DNA of 64,000 nucleotides from Ch128b sp964527925 (GCA_964527925.1 CAZGQO010000007.1:1-64000), one strand, 5' to 3'. Shown: positions 9,233 to 18,844, counted from the first letter of the stretch. Notes: a model not told the origin generated them from the sequence alone. Program-made: numbers and translations.

Positions 9233-10633
9233 CTATTTAGCTAATATCATTTTCTTTGTGATAATTCCTTTTTGTGTAATCAATGAATAATAGTAGACTC
9301 CACTTGTTAGATTTTCGCCTCTGAATACTTTCACATGACGTCCAGCACTTAATTTTTCATTAACTAAAGTTTTTACAGTCTGACCGAGTGCATTAGTTAC
9401 AATTAATCTCACATACATTTCATCGGGCAATTCAAAAGCTATGAGAGTTGAAGGATTGAATGGATTTGGAAAGTTTTGTTCAAGTTTGAAGTTGTAAATC
9501 GGTTTATCATTTTCTACGGAAGTGAAATCGCCATACTGGAATTTATAAACGCATTTATTATATAAGTCTGTTACATACGCAGTTAATCCATCGGGAGTTA
9601 AAGCCACATCAGATGGAGCAATCATTGGGGCACCATTAGGATCAGGATTTGTTGAACTATTTTGTGAAGGTAATTCATCGATATCTATTGCTAAGATTCC
9701 ATCCACCTGGAATGCTTTCACCCATCTGCGAGTAGAATCTGTTCCAGCTACCCATAACCGATTATCTTTATCCACAGTAATTCCATATGGGACAGTTCGA
9801 TCAAAAGATAAAAAGGAAAATTGATCAACCACTCGTTGACCTTGATAAGTACCTGGACTCGACTGAGTTCCACCATACCAAACAGCAATTCCTCCAACAA
9901 TCGGTGGATTAGAATTTCTTGAAGTGTACCATGGAGTTTCTGTATTGTTATAATCTCCGTTGGGTCTTACAGCTACATCTCTGATTGTACTTAAACCTGT
10001 TCCCTCGTGTCCCCCAGGTTCCTGACCGTATGTTGGAGGCGGTACATAAGAACCTCGTGCTGGAGTTGTAATTGATTTGGTGAAATTATAAAGTCTGACT
10101 GATGTTTGATAAGAAATTCCAGTAAATGCAAATGAGTCTTTAGAAACAGCAAGACCATTTAAGTAAGTACCATATCCACTGCCAGTATGGTAAAAACCAA
10201 ATTTTTCAACTTGATTTGTATCTCCATTGGTATAATAATATTGAGACGCAACAGTATTTGGTTTTGATCGCGGAAAAGGAACACTGCCATTTATGATTAC
10301 ATCACTTTTAAGTGTCGCAATGCCTCTCAATATATAAAGATTTCCAGTAAGGGTATCCGATTCACCATTTAAGTCGTAATCGATCATTTTTTTCATTACT
10401 AAATCTGTTGAATCTGCATACCATATTGCGTTGTGTGCATTTACATCAACTATCTTTGATGAAATCACATAGAGTCTGCCATTTTTATCTACTGAACATA
10501 AGTAAGGTCGAACAAATGCGGTATCTGATTCGGGGAAATTTATCTGATAGCGGTAAGTCCATCTTGGTTGAGCAAAAATCAAATTAAAAAGTAAAAATGA
10601 GAGAAAGTAAACCAGTAAATTTATTTTTTTCAT
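9233..10633 (-). CDS. T9SS sorting-domain protein with NHL/YncE-like propeller
   Basis: A 466-aa secreted protein. Signal peptide 1-21 (ending LIFAQ). Residues about 30-370 contain propeller-like repeats (YGITVDKDNRLWVAGTD, VALTPDGLTAYVTDLYNKCVYKF). The C-terminal sorting domain is complete: LEQNFPNPFNPSTLIAFELP, LIVTNALGQTVKTLV, GVYYYSL and the terminal basic KKMILAK. A strong GGAGG ribosome binding site precedes the ATG. It is the first gene of the receptor/cargo cluster, 11 bp from the TonB receptor and so probably co-transcribed. Its role may be ligand binding at the cell surface (inference). Confidence 0.88.
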   Translation of the reverse strand: MKKINLLVYFLSFLLFNLIFAQPRWTYRYQINFPESDTAFVRPYLCSVDKNGRLYVISSKIVDVNAHNAIWYADSTDLVMKKMIDYDLNGESDTLTGNLYILRGIATLKSDVIINGSVPFPRSKPNTVASQYYYTNGDTNQVEKFGFYHTGSGYGTYLNGLAVSKDSFAFTGISYQTSVRLYNFTKSITTPARGSYVPPPTYGQEPGGHEGTGLSTIRDVAVRPNGDYNNTETPWYTSRNSNPPIVGGIAVWYGGTQSSPGTYQGQRVVDQFSFLSFDRTVPYGITVDKDNRLWVAGTDSTRRWVKAFQVDGILAIDIDELPSQNSSTNPDPNGAPMIAPSDVALTPDGLTAYVTDLYNKCVYKFQYGDFTSVENDKPIYNFKLEQNFPNPFNPSTLIAFELPDEMYVRLIVTNALGQTVKTLVNEKLSAGRHVKVFRGENLTSGVYYYSLITQKGIITKKMILAK

Positions 10634-10801
10634 ATTTCCTCCTGGATTAAAAAGTTCATTTCTATTTTAATTTATTTTTAATTTATCAAAACATCAATTT
10701 ACAACTGTTAACCATTAGGATATACAGAAATCGAACTAATCAATTGAATAATATCCGAAAACTTTATAACGAAAAGAGATCACAAGACTAACATTAAAAA
10801 A

Positions 10802-12982
10802 TTATAAAATTCCTTCTAAACCAAGACTGAAGGATCTTACAGGACCAAGATTTCCAATCATTTCAATATAATTATAATTGAGCAGATTGTTTATAGAAAA
10901 TGTAAATCTCCCTGGAATCTTAAATTCAAATAAATCAAGTGTACAATTTAGGTCCAGAAGAAAAACTTTATCTCTCAAGTCACCATCCTTAACAATATTA
11001 AGCTTTATCAAATCTTCATCAATTGTTTCAATTCGATTCCAGTAACGAGCATCCAGCCCAAATCTAAAATAATTGAACTTTGAACTAATATTAACATAAA
11101 GCAAATGTCTTGGTCGATATTTTAAGAAAAGATTGTTCTTCAAATCTCTTGCCCACAGATATGTGTAACCTAAGTTGATGTTAATGAGATTGTTGAATAA
11201 CTCAGAGTTGATATTAATTTCTGTTCCGTAAATTCTCGCACGCGTGATGTTTTTAAATTGAATAAAACTCGTCACTGGATCAATTGAAGGTTCTATGAAA
11301 TTATAAATTTCGTTATTGAAGAAAGCTACATCCCATTTGAGATAATCACTCAAAGTGTGATTTAATCCTGCTTCAAGTGTCCAGTTAGATTCAGATTTTA
11401 AGTCAGGATTTGGAATTACTCTAATTCCACTAACATTTGTTGTGCTGAATAATTCAGAAGGTGTTGGTGCTCTGTAACCTCTTCCAACAGAACTTCTTAA
11501 TATTAGATTTTCAGAAATTCTAAATAAACCCGCCAATTTTGGATTGAAATTTAATTCTGAAAGTACATCTTCAACTTTTTGATAGTCGATCCTCAATCCA
11601 GCTGTTAATAAAAATTTTTTTGATAAATGAATTTCATCCTGTCCGAATAACGCTAACCCGGTTCCAGAAGGGTTAGAAAAGATATTTGAGCTGACCGTTA
11701 TGTATGTTGCTTCGATCCCACCAACAAGTTTAAGAATATCATTGCCGAAATAATTAAATGAAAGCTCTGATCTCAACATTTCACTTCGAGATGAATTTGC
11801 CGACTCAGTATTGTCTTCCCAGAAATTATGAAACCAGGAATTACGAAAATTGACGATTGTGGTCGATGAATATAATGATTGATAATTGAGATGAATATTG
11901 AGTCTAAGTGCTTTTGTCCATTGACCAATCTGTGATTCAGGTGGAATCAAAGCATTTCTTGAATCCCGCCAATAGAGGAAACTTCCACTTTTATAAGTCG
12001 AACCATTTAAAAGCAAAGAAATACTGTTCGTTGGATTCAAGTTATATTTTGTTTTTGCAAAGAATGAATATCGTTTTGTGTAACTGTTAAGTTTATATGA
12101 ATCGTCTTCATATCTTGAAGCTGAAAGATAAAGTCCTAAATCACCGACTTTTCTCGAATGAGAAACTATCAATGAATTATAAAATCTTCTTCTTGGTGAC
12201 CAATCCCATTCATCGTAAAAAGGTTTATCATACATTCCACCTATCGCTCGGAAATTTGTGATTGGTGTACCGCTGAAATCTTTCGAAAGAACATTAATCA
12301 CTCCACCTAATGCTTGTGAACCATACAAAGCGGAACTCGCCGATTTCACAATTTCAACTCGTTCGATTTCAAAAACGGGAAGCAATTGCCAGATTATATC
12401 CCCTGCATCTCCGGTGTATAGAGGAACACCATCAAATAATAAAAGGACTCGACTGCCTGCACCTCGAGTATAACCAGTCGAACCTCTAATACTTATTTGA
12501 TCTGAAACCATATTAATTCCAGAAACATATTTAAGTGCATCATCTAATCGTTTCACATTTCGCGATGTCAAATCCTGCGGACTTAATGCACTTATGCTTA
12601 AAGGTATATCAGAAGTTTTTTGTTCGAATTTGCTTGCTGTTACAAATACTGCGCTTGTCTGAATAGCCGTTTGAAAAAGTTGGACTTCAATGTAAGTTGT
12701 TTGGTCAGCTATTACTTCAACTTCAAATTCTTTTGATTCATAACCAACCATTGTGAATTTTAGTTTATGCTTACCCACAGGAACTTTTGTTAATCGAAAA
12801 ATTCCTTTTCTATCTGTAGCAGAACCAATTAGTGTATTTTCAATTCTAACATTTGCACCGATTAATGGAGATTTATTTTCATCCAGAACTCTGCCTTCAA
12901 TTCTGCCAGTTGGTTTTTTTTGTTGACCAAAAGCTGAAACAATTAAAAAAATTGTAATAAAAAATGTAAGTCTTTTTATCAT
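10802..12982 (-). CDS. TonB-dependent receptor (CirA/BtuB-like size) with CNA-B-like N-terminal domain
   Basis: A 726-aa protein. I chose the ATG at 12982 because GGAG stands 7 bases upstream and the signal peptide (MIKRLTFFITIFLIVSAFGQ) begins there; an upstream in-frame ATG would overlap the preceding gene. Residues about 25-110 are a CarboxypepD_reg-like domain (RIEGRVLDENKSPLIGANV). The plug spans about 120-240 (ISIRGSTGYTRGAGSRVLLL, IVKSASSALYGSQALGGVI), followed by the barrel to LGLEGIL. The plug wording resembles ligand-gated receptors for cobalamin, siderophores or metals (family knowledge); ligand unknown. It is the last gene of the purM operon, 4 bp after the small lipoprotein gene. 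Confidence 0.9.
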   Translation of the reverse strand: MIKRLTFFITIFLIVSAFGQQKKPTGRIEGRVLDENKSPLIGANVRIENTLIGSATDRKGIFRLTKVPVGKHKLKFTMVGYESKEFEVEVIADQTTYIEVQLFQTAIQTSAVFVTASKFEQKTSDIPLSISALSPQDLTSRNVKRLDDALKYVSGINMVSDQISIRGSTGYTRGAGSRVLLLFDGVPLYTGDAGDIIWQLLPVFEIERVEIVKSASSALYGSQALGGVINVLSKDFSGTPITNFRAIGGMYDKPFYDEWDWSPRRRFYNSLIVSHSRKVGDLGLYLSASRYEDDSYKLNSYTKRYSFFAKTKYNLNPTNSISLLLNGSTYKSGSFLYWRDSRNALIPPESQIGQWTKALRLNIHLNYQSLYSSTTIVNFRNSWFHNFWEDNTESANSSRSEMLRSELSFNYFGNDILKLVGGIEATYITVSSNIFSNPSGTGLALFGQDEIHLSKKFLLTAGLRIDYQKVEDVLSELNFNPKLAGLFRISENLILRSSVGRGYRAPTPSELFSTTNVSGIRVIPNPDLKSESNWTLEAGLNHTLSDYLKWDVAFFNNEIYNFIEPSIDPVTSFIQFKNITRARIYGTEININSELFNNLININLGYTYLWARDLKNNLFLKYRPRHLLYVNISSKFNYFRFGLDARYWNRIETIDEDLIKLNIVKDGDLRDKVFLLDLNCTLDLFEFKIPGRFTFSINNLLNYNYIEMIGNLGPVRSFSLGLEGIL

Positions 12983-12986
12983 AAAC

Positions 12987-13484
12987 TTACTCCGGTGGTT
13001 GAATGGGTGGATTATTAAAATCAACAATAATATTTATGTTGGTTTTAAATTTCCCCTCTTCAATTTTAACCTCACCATATTTAGTTGAATCAAAGGGAGA
13101 GTAGTAAATTCCAGCAACTCTCCAATCGCTCCTCCTCGGCAAAGGGACCGGAACAATCGATTGAGCTACAACAATATATTTTAAAGTTGTGCCGGCTGCC
13201 GGTTCAATCAAAGGATTTCGGTCTGATTCAAAAATGTATTCACTTACTCCATAGGGAATTGTGTCGCTGATAAATGCGATATTGTTAATATTGAAATCAG
13301 CGACCGTTCTTATTGTTTCGCGAAAAGCTACAACACGGGTCTGATAAACATCATTAGGCCAGAGATTTTTGAAAATCACTTTCCCACCGAAACCAGTTCT
13401 CGGCAGTTCGACTCTGGGAGCTATACCGTGATCGCATCCAATCAAAAAAGTAACCAGTAAAATTGTAAATAAATTCTTCTTCAT
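12987..13484 (-). CDS. Small lipoprotein, unknown function
   Basis: A 165-aa predicted lipoprotein: MKKNLFTILLVTFLIGCDHG contains an LIGC lipobox with Cys17. The mature part has beta-rich sequence (GGKVIFKNLWP, TLKYIVVAQSIVPVP, VAGIYYSPFDSTKYG) and could be an immunoglobulin-like or transthyretin-like domain. It ends in a Pro-rich tail (NNPPIQPPE). It sits between the TPR lipoprotein (11-bp gap) and the TonB receptor (4-bp gap), so it may be the receptor's surface or periplasmic partner (inference). It is far too short for SusD. Confidence 0.75.
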   Translation of the reverse strand: MKKNLFTILLVTFLIGCDHGIAPRVELPRTGFGGKVIFKNLWPNDVYQTRVVAFRETIRTVADFNINNIAFISDTIPYGVSEYIFESDRNPLIEPAAGTTLKYIVVAQSIVPVPLPRRSDWRVAGIYYSPFDSTKYGEVKIEEGKFKTNINIIVDFNNPPIQPPE

Positions 13485-13495
13485 ACTCTTCTCTT

Positions 13496-16063
13496 TTAAT
13501 TACTTATTCTGCAAGTAGAGACCCAGCATGTTGAATTTCTTTTTGTTGAATTTTCTAACGATGCGATGTAATAATTTTCGAAAAACTCATCAATTGAAAA
13601 TCTCTCTCTACTCTTTTCGTAATTATACAAAAACTCCGTTGAAAATTCCTGTGCGTTTTGATTGAGTGAAATAACTATACAGGGGATATCTGTGAAATCG
13701 AACAAAGAAATAAATCGAATTAACTCATTCAGATTACTATAAGTAATATTGTTAAAGAGAATGAATTTGTATTTCCGATTTAAAATATTCGCAAAATTCA
13801 TCAATTCATTTTTTTCACTTTGACTGCGGGAATTTTCAGGCAGAAGAAAACTGTATTCAGGACTCATTTGATTTATTATTAACTTATCCTGTACCAATAA
13901 ACAATTTGCATTCTGAATTACGGATAATTCATTGTTAGTAGATTCATTAGATTCTTTTCTCAATCCAACCCTTAGATTTTTTTCAAGATTTGGTCGAACT
14001 GATCTTTTTTCTTGGTGCGTCGCAATGAGTGATTGAAATTTACCTGATCTTAATATTTCAAATTTCAGATCTTTTGTGTTTGTTGTGCGGTCATTAATTA
14101 AATAAGAATAGGATAAATGATGTTGTTTAATCGAATTCTTTTCGTCCAGGCTTGCAAACAAAATATGAGAAAGTAAATTAAGTTCAGAATCATTTAAAAG
14201 AAAAACAATTTCCTCCAGTTTATACTTTCGCGAATTAATGAAATTAAAAAACTCCTTTCTAATCTGACTGAAACTTTCCTGAACAAATTTTTGGAATTCA
14301 TCTCTCTTGAAGTTAGAAAGATTAAAAGAAAGCAGTTTCAAATTGTTCTTAAATGATTCACCGTCAATTTTAATTCTGAAACTTTCAATTCCGTTGCTGG
14401 AAATAATAAAAAGCATTAACTGATTCGAGGCTAATACTGGTGCAATGTAAACCAGATTTTTTGACTTAATCATTTCTGAAAAGTTAACTTCTTCAAAGGA
14501 AGGTTTTAGAAATTGATAATGTTCAGTTAGTGACTTTATTTTTTCATCTAAATTCTCTTTGACTTTTGAATAGTTTTTCGAAGCAAATTTGACTTTTTCT
14601 TTTATTCTTTGACTTTCCGGCAAAGCCAATTCTTGAATTAAAATTCTGTGATAAGTATTTAATTGATAAAGGTCTTTCTTTAATTCTAAAATTAAATCTC
14701 GGATATCTGAGTTTAGAAAATCAAATTTCTGAAACTTCAAAAAATATTCGAGTGATTTTTTGACTTTGATCTTGTAAAGAAACTTGAAGGCTTCTTTGAC
14801 TTTGTTTGATTCAATGAGTGGAAGCAGAAATGTAAAATCATAATCTGGCTTGAAAATAAAATTCCTCATCTCATCATCCGTTATAAGATTTATAATCAGT
14901 TCCTGAGTTGAAAAATCTTTGAATAGTTCAATTGATTTTTTTACTTCACCTGTTCTGTAATAAAACGATGCCAGGTTGGTTGCAGCAATTCGAAAATTGT
15001 TGAAATCTTTGTTTTCTCTAAATCGGTTAACTGAAAAATTGTAAAAACGCTCAGCGGTTTTTTTATCTGTCTCATTTAAATTGATTGAATATAAATTTTC
15101 ATAACATCTGGCAATTTTTAATTGCAGAATTGGAGATAAGTATTTTAAATATGATTTATCACTTACCTCAAGTGCTTTGCTGTAATAATCAATAGCCTTT
15201 GTGTATGAACCGAAATTAAATTCAAAATCACCAAGGTTATTATGAAGAGAAATCAAAGCCAATGGAGATGTTTCTTTTGAGGTTGCTCTTTTCAATCCTT
15301 CTTCGAAAAAAGTTTTTGCTTGCTGAAAAGATTTTAAGTGGAAATATACCTGACCAAGACTGTTCATTAATTCTGAGGATAAGTAGTTGAGAGAGTAGGA
15401 ATTTTCCAGTTTATAAGATCTTGAAAACATTTCCAGTGCATTCACAAAATCATTAGAACTCAAAAAGTGTTGTCCAATCTTATTGTAAATAAAAACTATT
15501 CCTTTCCGATCACCAAGAACTTCATAAGCTTGAAGCGATTTATTGTAATGTTCAAACATCTTATCAAAATCACCAATTTCCTGATAAAGGTCACCAAGAT
15601 TTGAATGTGCAATCGCCTCAGCTTCTTTATCCGCATAGATAAGACTTTTACCAGCAACATCGAGATAAATTTTTTCGGCTTCTGAATAATCACCAAGAAT
15701 AGAATAAATTCCTGCGAGATTATTTAATACAACCAGTTCACTTTTGAAGTCTTTGATTGATCTTAAATCGCTCAAAGAACTCTTGTAATAATTTTCAGCC
15801 TCGATGAAGTTGGATAAATTGTAATAAATCAATCCCAGATAAATTTTTGAAATTGCTTTTCTCGGCACATTCCCAGTTTTATCTTCAATCTCTATGATCC
15901 TCTTAAAGAAATCCTCAGCTTGATCAAAATAACCTCTATCATAATAATCAATCGCCTGATTGAATAATTTTTCGCTTTCCTTTTTAAGCTCATCTAATGA
16001 TTTCGAACAAGAGTTGAAAACTAATGTCAGAACAATTGCAATTAAAATTCGATTGATTCTCAT
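13496..16063 (-). CDS. TPR lipoprotein with degenerate CHAT-like C-terminal domain
   Basis: An 855-aa protein. A lipobox-like VFNSC places the Cys at residue 19. Residues about 30-400 hold around ten tetratricopeptide repeats (AIDYYDRGYFDQAEDFFKRI, AIAHSNLGDLYQEIGDFDKM). Helical or coiled-coil sequence follows. From about residue 525 (LVYIAPVLASNQLMLFIISS) the order of elements follows CHAT-domain proteins, including VFLLNDSELNLLSHILFASL, where CHAT has its PfeaL strand. I cannot find the CHAT His motif (HxxTHG-like) or the catalytic Cys motif (LSAC-like), so protease activity is doubtful. Two cysteines lie near the C-terminus. It is the third gene of the purM operon. A scaffold or signalling role is inferred. 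Confidence 0.7.
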   Translation of the reverse strand: MRINRILIAIVLTLVFNSCSKSLDELKKESEKLFNQAIDYYDRGYFDQAEDFFKRIIEIEDKTGNVPRKAISKIYLGLIYYNLSNFIEAENYYKSSLSDLRSIKDFKSELVVLNNLAGIYSILGDYSEAEKIYLDVAGKSLIYADKEAEAIAHSNLGDLYQEIGDFDKMFEHYNKSLQAYEVLGDRKGIVFIYNKIGQHFLSSNDFVNALEMFSRSYKLENSYSLNYLSSELMNSLGQVYFHLKSFQQAKTFFEEGLKRATSKETSPLALISLHNNLGDFEFNFGSYTKAIDYYSKALEVSDKSYLKYLSPILQLKIARCYENLYSINLNETDKKTAERFYNFSVNRFRENKDFNNFRIAATNLASFYYRTGEVKKSIELFKDFSTQELIINLITDDEMRNFIFKPDYDFTFLLPLIESNKVKEAFKFLYKIKVKKSLEYFLKFQKFDFLNSDIRDLILELKKDLYQLNTYHRILIQELALPESQRIKEKVKFASKNYSKVKENLDEKIKSLTEHYQFLKPSFEEVNFSEMIKSKNLVYIAPVLASNQLMLFIISSNGIESFRIKIDGESFKNNLKLLSFNLSNFKRDEFQKFVQESFSQIRKEFFNFINSRKYKLEEIVFLLNDSELNLLSHILFASLDEKNSIKQHHLSYSYLINDRTTNTKDLKFEILRSGKFQSLIATHQEKRSVRPNLEKNLRVGLRKESNESTNNELSVIQNANCLLVQDKLIINQMSPEYSFLLPENSRSQSEKNELMNFANILNRKYKFILFNNITYSNLNELIRFISLFDFTDIPCIVISLNQNAQEFSTEFLYNYEKSRERFSIDEFFENYYIASLENSTKRNSTCWVSTCRISN

Positions 16064-16079
16064 TGGAAGAAATGATTAT

Positions 16080-17066
16080 TTAATCCTCTGGTTTGTTAGC
16101 ATAAAGCGGTATTCTTGCATCAATATTTTGATCGTTAATTAAAATTTTCTTGTTTGAAAGATTAGCAAGTTCTAATTCTACAATTGTTCCGTTCCCATTC
16201 TCATTAATTCTTGTATAATAAAAATATTTTTCATCCTTACTGAAACTAAATTGAGGAAAAGCTCCTTCAGTGAATCCAGCATCATCAGCTACAATTGATT
16301 TTGTGCCAGTCTGAATATCATAGAGAATTATATTAGCAGGAACAAGGTCAGAGTTTTCAAGCGGCTTATTGGCAAGTAAAGTCATATAAGCAATGAAACG
16401 TCCCGATGGTGACCAGATTGGAACTATTGAATTTTCAAACGGAGAAGTTATGTACTTAATTGGTTGATTCTCTTTCCAATCAGAAGAAACTATTCCAATT
16501 CTAAAATTCGAATCAACTTTTCCAACATTGAGTAAAAATTTTTTCCCATCAGGTGAATGAAGAGGATGAAAAATATGGTGAGCAAAAATTTCGTTTGTCT
16601 GTTTTGATAAATCAAACTTATATGTTGCATTTCTTTCTTTATCGTAATAAAAGATAAATCTCTCATCAAAGGAAAATATGGGAGTAATTTTGTTCCAGTG
16701 ATTGACTTCAGCAACTGTAATCTTCTTCCCAGAAGAATCACCAATTACAATTCCATCTTTTGAATAAGCGGCAATTAATCTTCCAGTTCTTGAGACAACA
16801 GGCATAAACCCATCAAAAAAATATTTTTTTGAATCACCGAGATAATCAACTTTAAAAATTGAATTCCCTATGTTTAAGACAATAAATGTATCATCAATCC
16901 ATCTTGGCAGGTAAGAATTTGCAAAAGATAGTTCGTTAATCTGACCTGTTTGAAGATTAAGATGATAGGCTTTAACAACATTAGATAGTTTATCAAATCC
17001 TGTAAAAACTAATTGAGCAAAAATTTGAGTATAAACAGAAAACAAAATCAGAAGTATTCTTTTCAC
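16080..17066 (-). CDS. TolB-like PD40 beta-propeller protein, exported
   Basis: A 328-aa protein with a signal peptide (MKRILLILFSVYTQIFAQ) and repeated PD40/TolB-type blades: VVSRTGRLIAAYSKDGIVIG, HPLHSPDGKKFLLNVGK, VPIWSPSGRFIAYMTLL, FPQFSFSKDEKYFYYTR. Such propellers act in the periplasm or at the outer membrane as protein-binding scaffolds (family knowledge). Its start overlaps the purM stop by 4 bp and the TPR gene begins 16 bp after its end, so it is co-transcribed. The partner may be the TPR lipoprotein next to it (inference). Confidence 0.78.
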   Translation of the reverse strand: MKRILLILFSVYTQIFAQLVFTGFDKLSNVVKAYHLNLQTGQINELSFANSYLPRWIDDTFIVLNIGNSIFKVDYLGDSKKYFFDGFMPVVSRTGRLIAAYSKDGIVIGDSSGKKITVAEVNHWNKITPIFSFDERFIFYYDKERNATYKFDLSKQTNEIFAHHIFHPLHSPDGKKFLLNVGKVDSNFRIGIVSSDWKENQPIKYITSPFENSIVPIWSPSGRFIAYMTLLANKPLENSDLVPANIILYDIQTGTKSIVADDAGFTEGAFPQFSFSKDEKYFYYTRINENGNGTIVELELANLSNKKILINDQNIDARIPLYANKPED

Positions 17067-18073
17067 TTTATCTCACCAATGACAAAATATTTTTCATTTA
17101 AGAGTTTTAGTTCTGCACAAATCTTTTCAACATTATTTCTATCAACAATTAAAATCATACCAATCCCCAGATTAAATACTTCTCTCATCTCTTCATCACT
17201 AACACTACCAAGCTCTTGAATTAACCTAAAAATAAATGGAATCTCCCAGCTATTCCAATTAATTTTAATTTCAAGATTTTCTGGAAGAATTCTTTTTGTG
17301 TTGCCAATTATACCTCCCCCTGTGATGTGTGAAATTCCTTTGATAGAATATTTCTGCAATAACGGATAAACTATCTTCAAATACGATTTATGAATTCTTA
17401 ATAATTCTTCACCAAGATTTGCTTGAAGTTCTTCGATATAATCAGTCAATTTGAAATGCTGAAGAAGAATTTTTCTCGCAAGAGAATAACCATTAGTATG
17501 CAAACCATTTGATTTTAATCCAATCAAAACATCACCTCGTTGAATACTCTTGCCGTCCATTATCTTTTCTCTTTCAACAATTCCAACAATTGTTCCCGAA
17601 ATATCATAGTCACCCACTTCGTATAAACCAGGCATCTCAGCAGTTTCACCACCAATCAATGCACAATGATTTTCCCTGCAAGCAATTGAGAGTCCCTTCA
17701 TTATTTCTACTGCTACATCAAGATTTAACTTTCCAAATGCTAAGTAATCCAGGAAGAAAAGTGGACTCGCACCCGAACAAAGAATATCATTAACACAATG
17801 ATTGACAAGATCTTGACCAATTGTATCGTGTTTATTCATCTCAATTGCAATTTTTAATTTCGTACCAACTCCATCAACACTCGATACGAGAATAGGATTT
17901 TTCATTTCAGGGAAATGAATATCAAAGAAAGCTCCAAAGTGACCGATATCCTGTAAAACTCGTCCTGAATTGGGATTTTCATTATCGTAGGTTGTTCGGA
18001 CAAGAGACTTAATTTTTTTGACAAATTCGTCTCCCTTAGAAATGCTTACACCAGCTTTTTCATATTCTTTCAT
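17063..18073 (-). CDS. purM: Phosphoribosylformylglycinamidine cyclo-ligase (AIR synthetase)
   Basis: A 336-aa cytosolic enzyme of de novo purine synthesis that converts FGAM to AIR with ATP. Diagnostic PurM segments are present in order: YEKAGVSISKGDEFV at the start, FGAFFDI, VSSVDGVGTKLKIA, HCVNDILCSGASPLFFLDYL, LIGGETAEMPGLYEVGDYD, SNGLHTNGYSLAR and ISHITGGGIIGNTKRILP. Length matches the family. It is the promoter-proximal gene of a minus-strand operon that otherwise encodes envelope proteins, an unusual association. The ATG at 18073 gives the canonical N-terminus. Confidence 0.97.
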   Translation of the reverse strand: MKEYEKAGVSISKGDEFVKKIKSLVRTTYDNENPNSGRVLQDIGHFGAFFDIHFPEMKNPILVSSVDGVGTKLKIAIEMNKHDTIGQDLVNHCVNDILCSGASPLFFLDYLAFGKLNLDVAVEIMKGLSIACRENHCALIGGETAEMPGLYEVGDYDISGTIVGIVEREKIMDGKSIQRGDVLIGLKSNGLHTNGYSLARKILLQHFKLTDYIEELQANLGEELLRIHKSYLKIVYPLLQKYSIKGISHITGGGIIGNTKRILPENLEIKINWNSWEIPFIFRLIQELGSVSDEEMREVFNLGIGMILIVDRNNVEKICAELKLLNEKYFVIGEIK

Positions 18074-18385
18074 AGTAAATACAATCTAAAGATTAGATAA
18101 ATTCTAAAAAAATCTTTATTAGCTAATTTAATCCAAATCTTCAAAATAATGATACTAAGAACACTATAAGTTCTGGATCGAATTCTTAGTAGTTTGATAA
18201 TTATAAGCACTCATTCATCCATCTTAAGCTCCTGATAACCTATTAATCTTATCCATAATTTTAAGTTTTTGTGTAAAAACAGAAGAGGTTAATTGAAGAA
18301 AATTTGTAGACACATTTATTTAACCTTTAAACTATGCCCCAATTTTTAACTTAAATCGAAAAATTTTATATTTGAAAACCTGATT
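18074..18385. other. Intergenic region between divergent purM and usp
   Basis: This 312-bp AT-rich spacer must hold the promoters of both divergent genes. An inverted repeat ACTAAGAA (18154-18161) / TTCTTAGT (18183-18190) encloses a second possible stem, AGAAC (18158-18162) / GTTCT (18170-18174). The two stems share bases and are mutually exclusive. No known purine riboswitch fold was recognised and no small ORF is convincing. Confidence 0.4.
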
Positions 18386-18844
18386 ATGAAAAAATTTAAT
18401 ATTCAAAGGATACTTGTACCTACTGATTTCAGTGAGATATCTGCTCAGGCATTTTCTTACGCTGAAGAACTTGCCAGACAATATTCGGCTGAAATTCATC
18501 TTCTGCACGTTCTTGAGAAGGATCCACCAATTCTTCTCATTAGAACCCTTGATATGACAAACGAAAGTGCTTATCAAAAAATTGAAAATGATGCAAAAAA
18601 TTTATTAGCTGAATTCAGAAATAGATTTTCAAAAGATGTTAATGTGAAAGAAGTTTTACTAAGAGGAAATGATTTCGAAGAAATAGTTGAATATGCTGAA
18701 AAAAATAATATTGACTTGATCGTAATTGCAACACATGGAAGAACTGGTTTACTGCATACTTTAATTGGAAGCGTTGCAGAAAAAGTTATTCGCTATTCTA
18801 AAGTTCCAGTGCTGGTGATTACAGCAACAAAAGAAGAAAATTGA
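18386..18844 (+). CDS. Universal stress protein (UspA family)
   Basis: A 152-aa single-domain Usp. It opens with ILVPTDFSEISAQAFSYAEEL and ends with the nucleotide-binding signature VIATHGRTGLLHTLIGSVAE, followed by VPVLVI. The Gly spacing (GxxG then GS) is of the ATP-binding type. It begins a three-gene plus-strand group with a zinc-ribbon protein (stop codon 8 bp before that gene's ATG) and ribosomal protein S21. Confidence 0.95.
   Translation: MKKFNIQRILVPTDFSEISAQAFSYAEELARQYSAEIHLLHVLEKDPPILLIRTLDMTNESAYQKIENDAKNLLAEFRNRFSKDVNVKEVLLRGNDFEEIVEYAEKNNIDLIVIATHGRTGLLHTLIGSVAEKVIRYSKVPVLVITATKEEN

Noticed and set aside
6231..10633. SusC/SusD polysaccharide-utilisation pair
   Set aside because: No SusD-like lipoprotein or glycoside hydrolase is adjacent to the large TonB receptor.
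12983..13027. Upstream ATG for the TonB receptor at 13027
   Set aside because: It overlaps the small lipoprotein gene and adds residues before an otherwise normal signal peptide; the ATG at 12982 has GGAG in place.
18074..18385. Purine riboswitch upstream of purM
   Set aside because: The conserved purine-aptamer core and paired loops are not found; only ordinary competing hairpins are visible.
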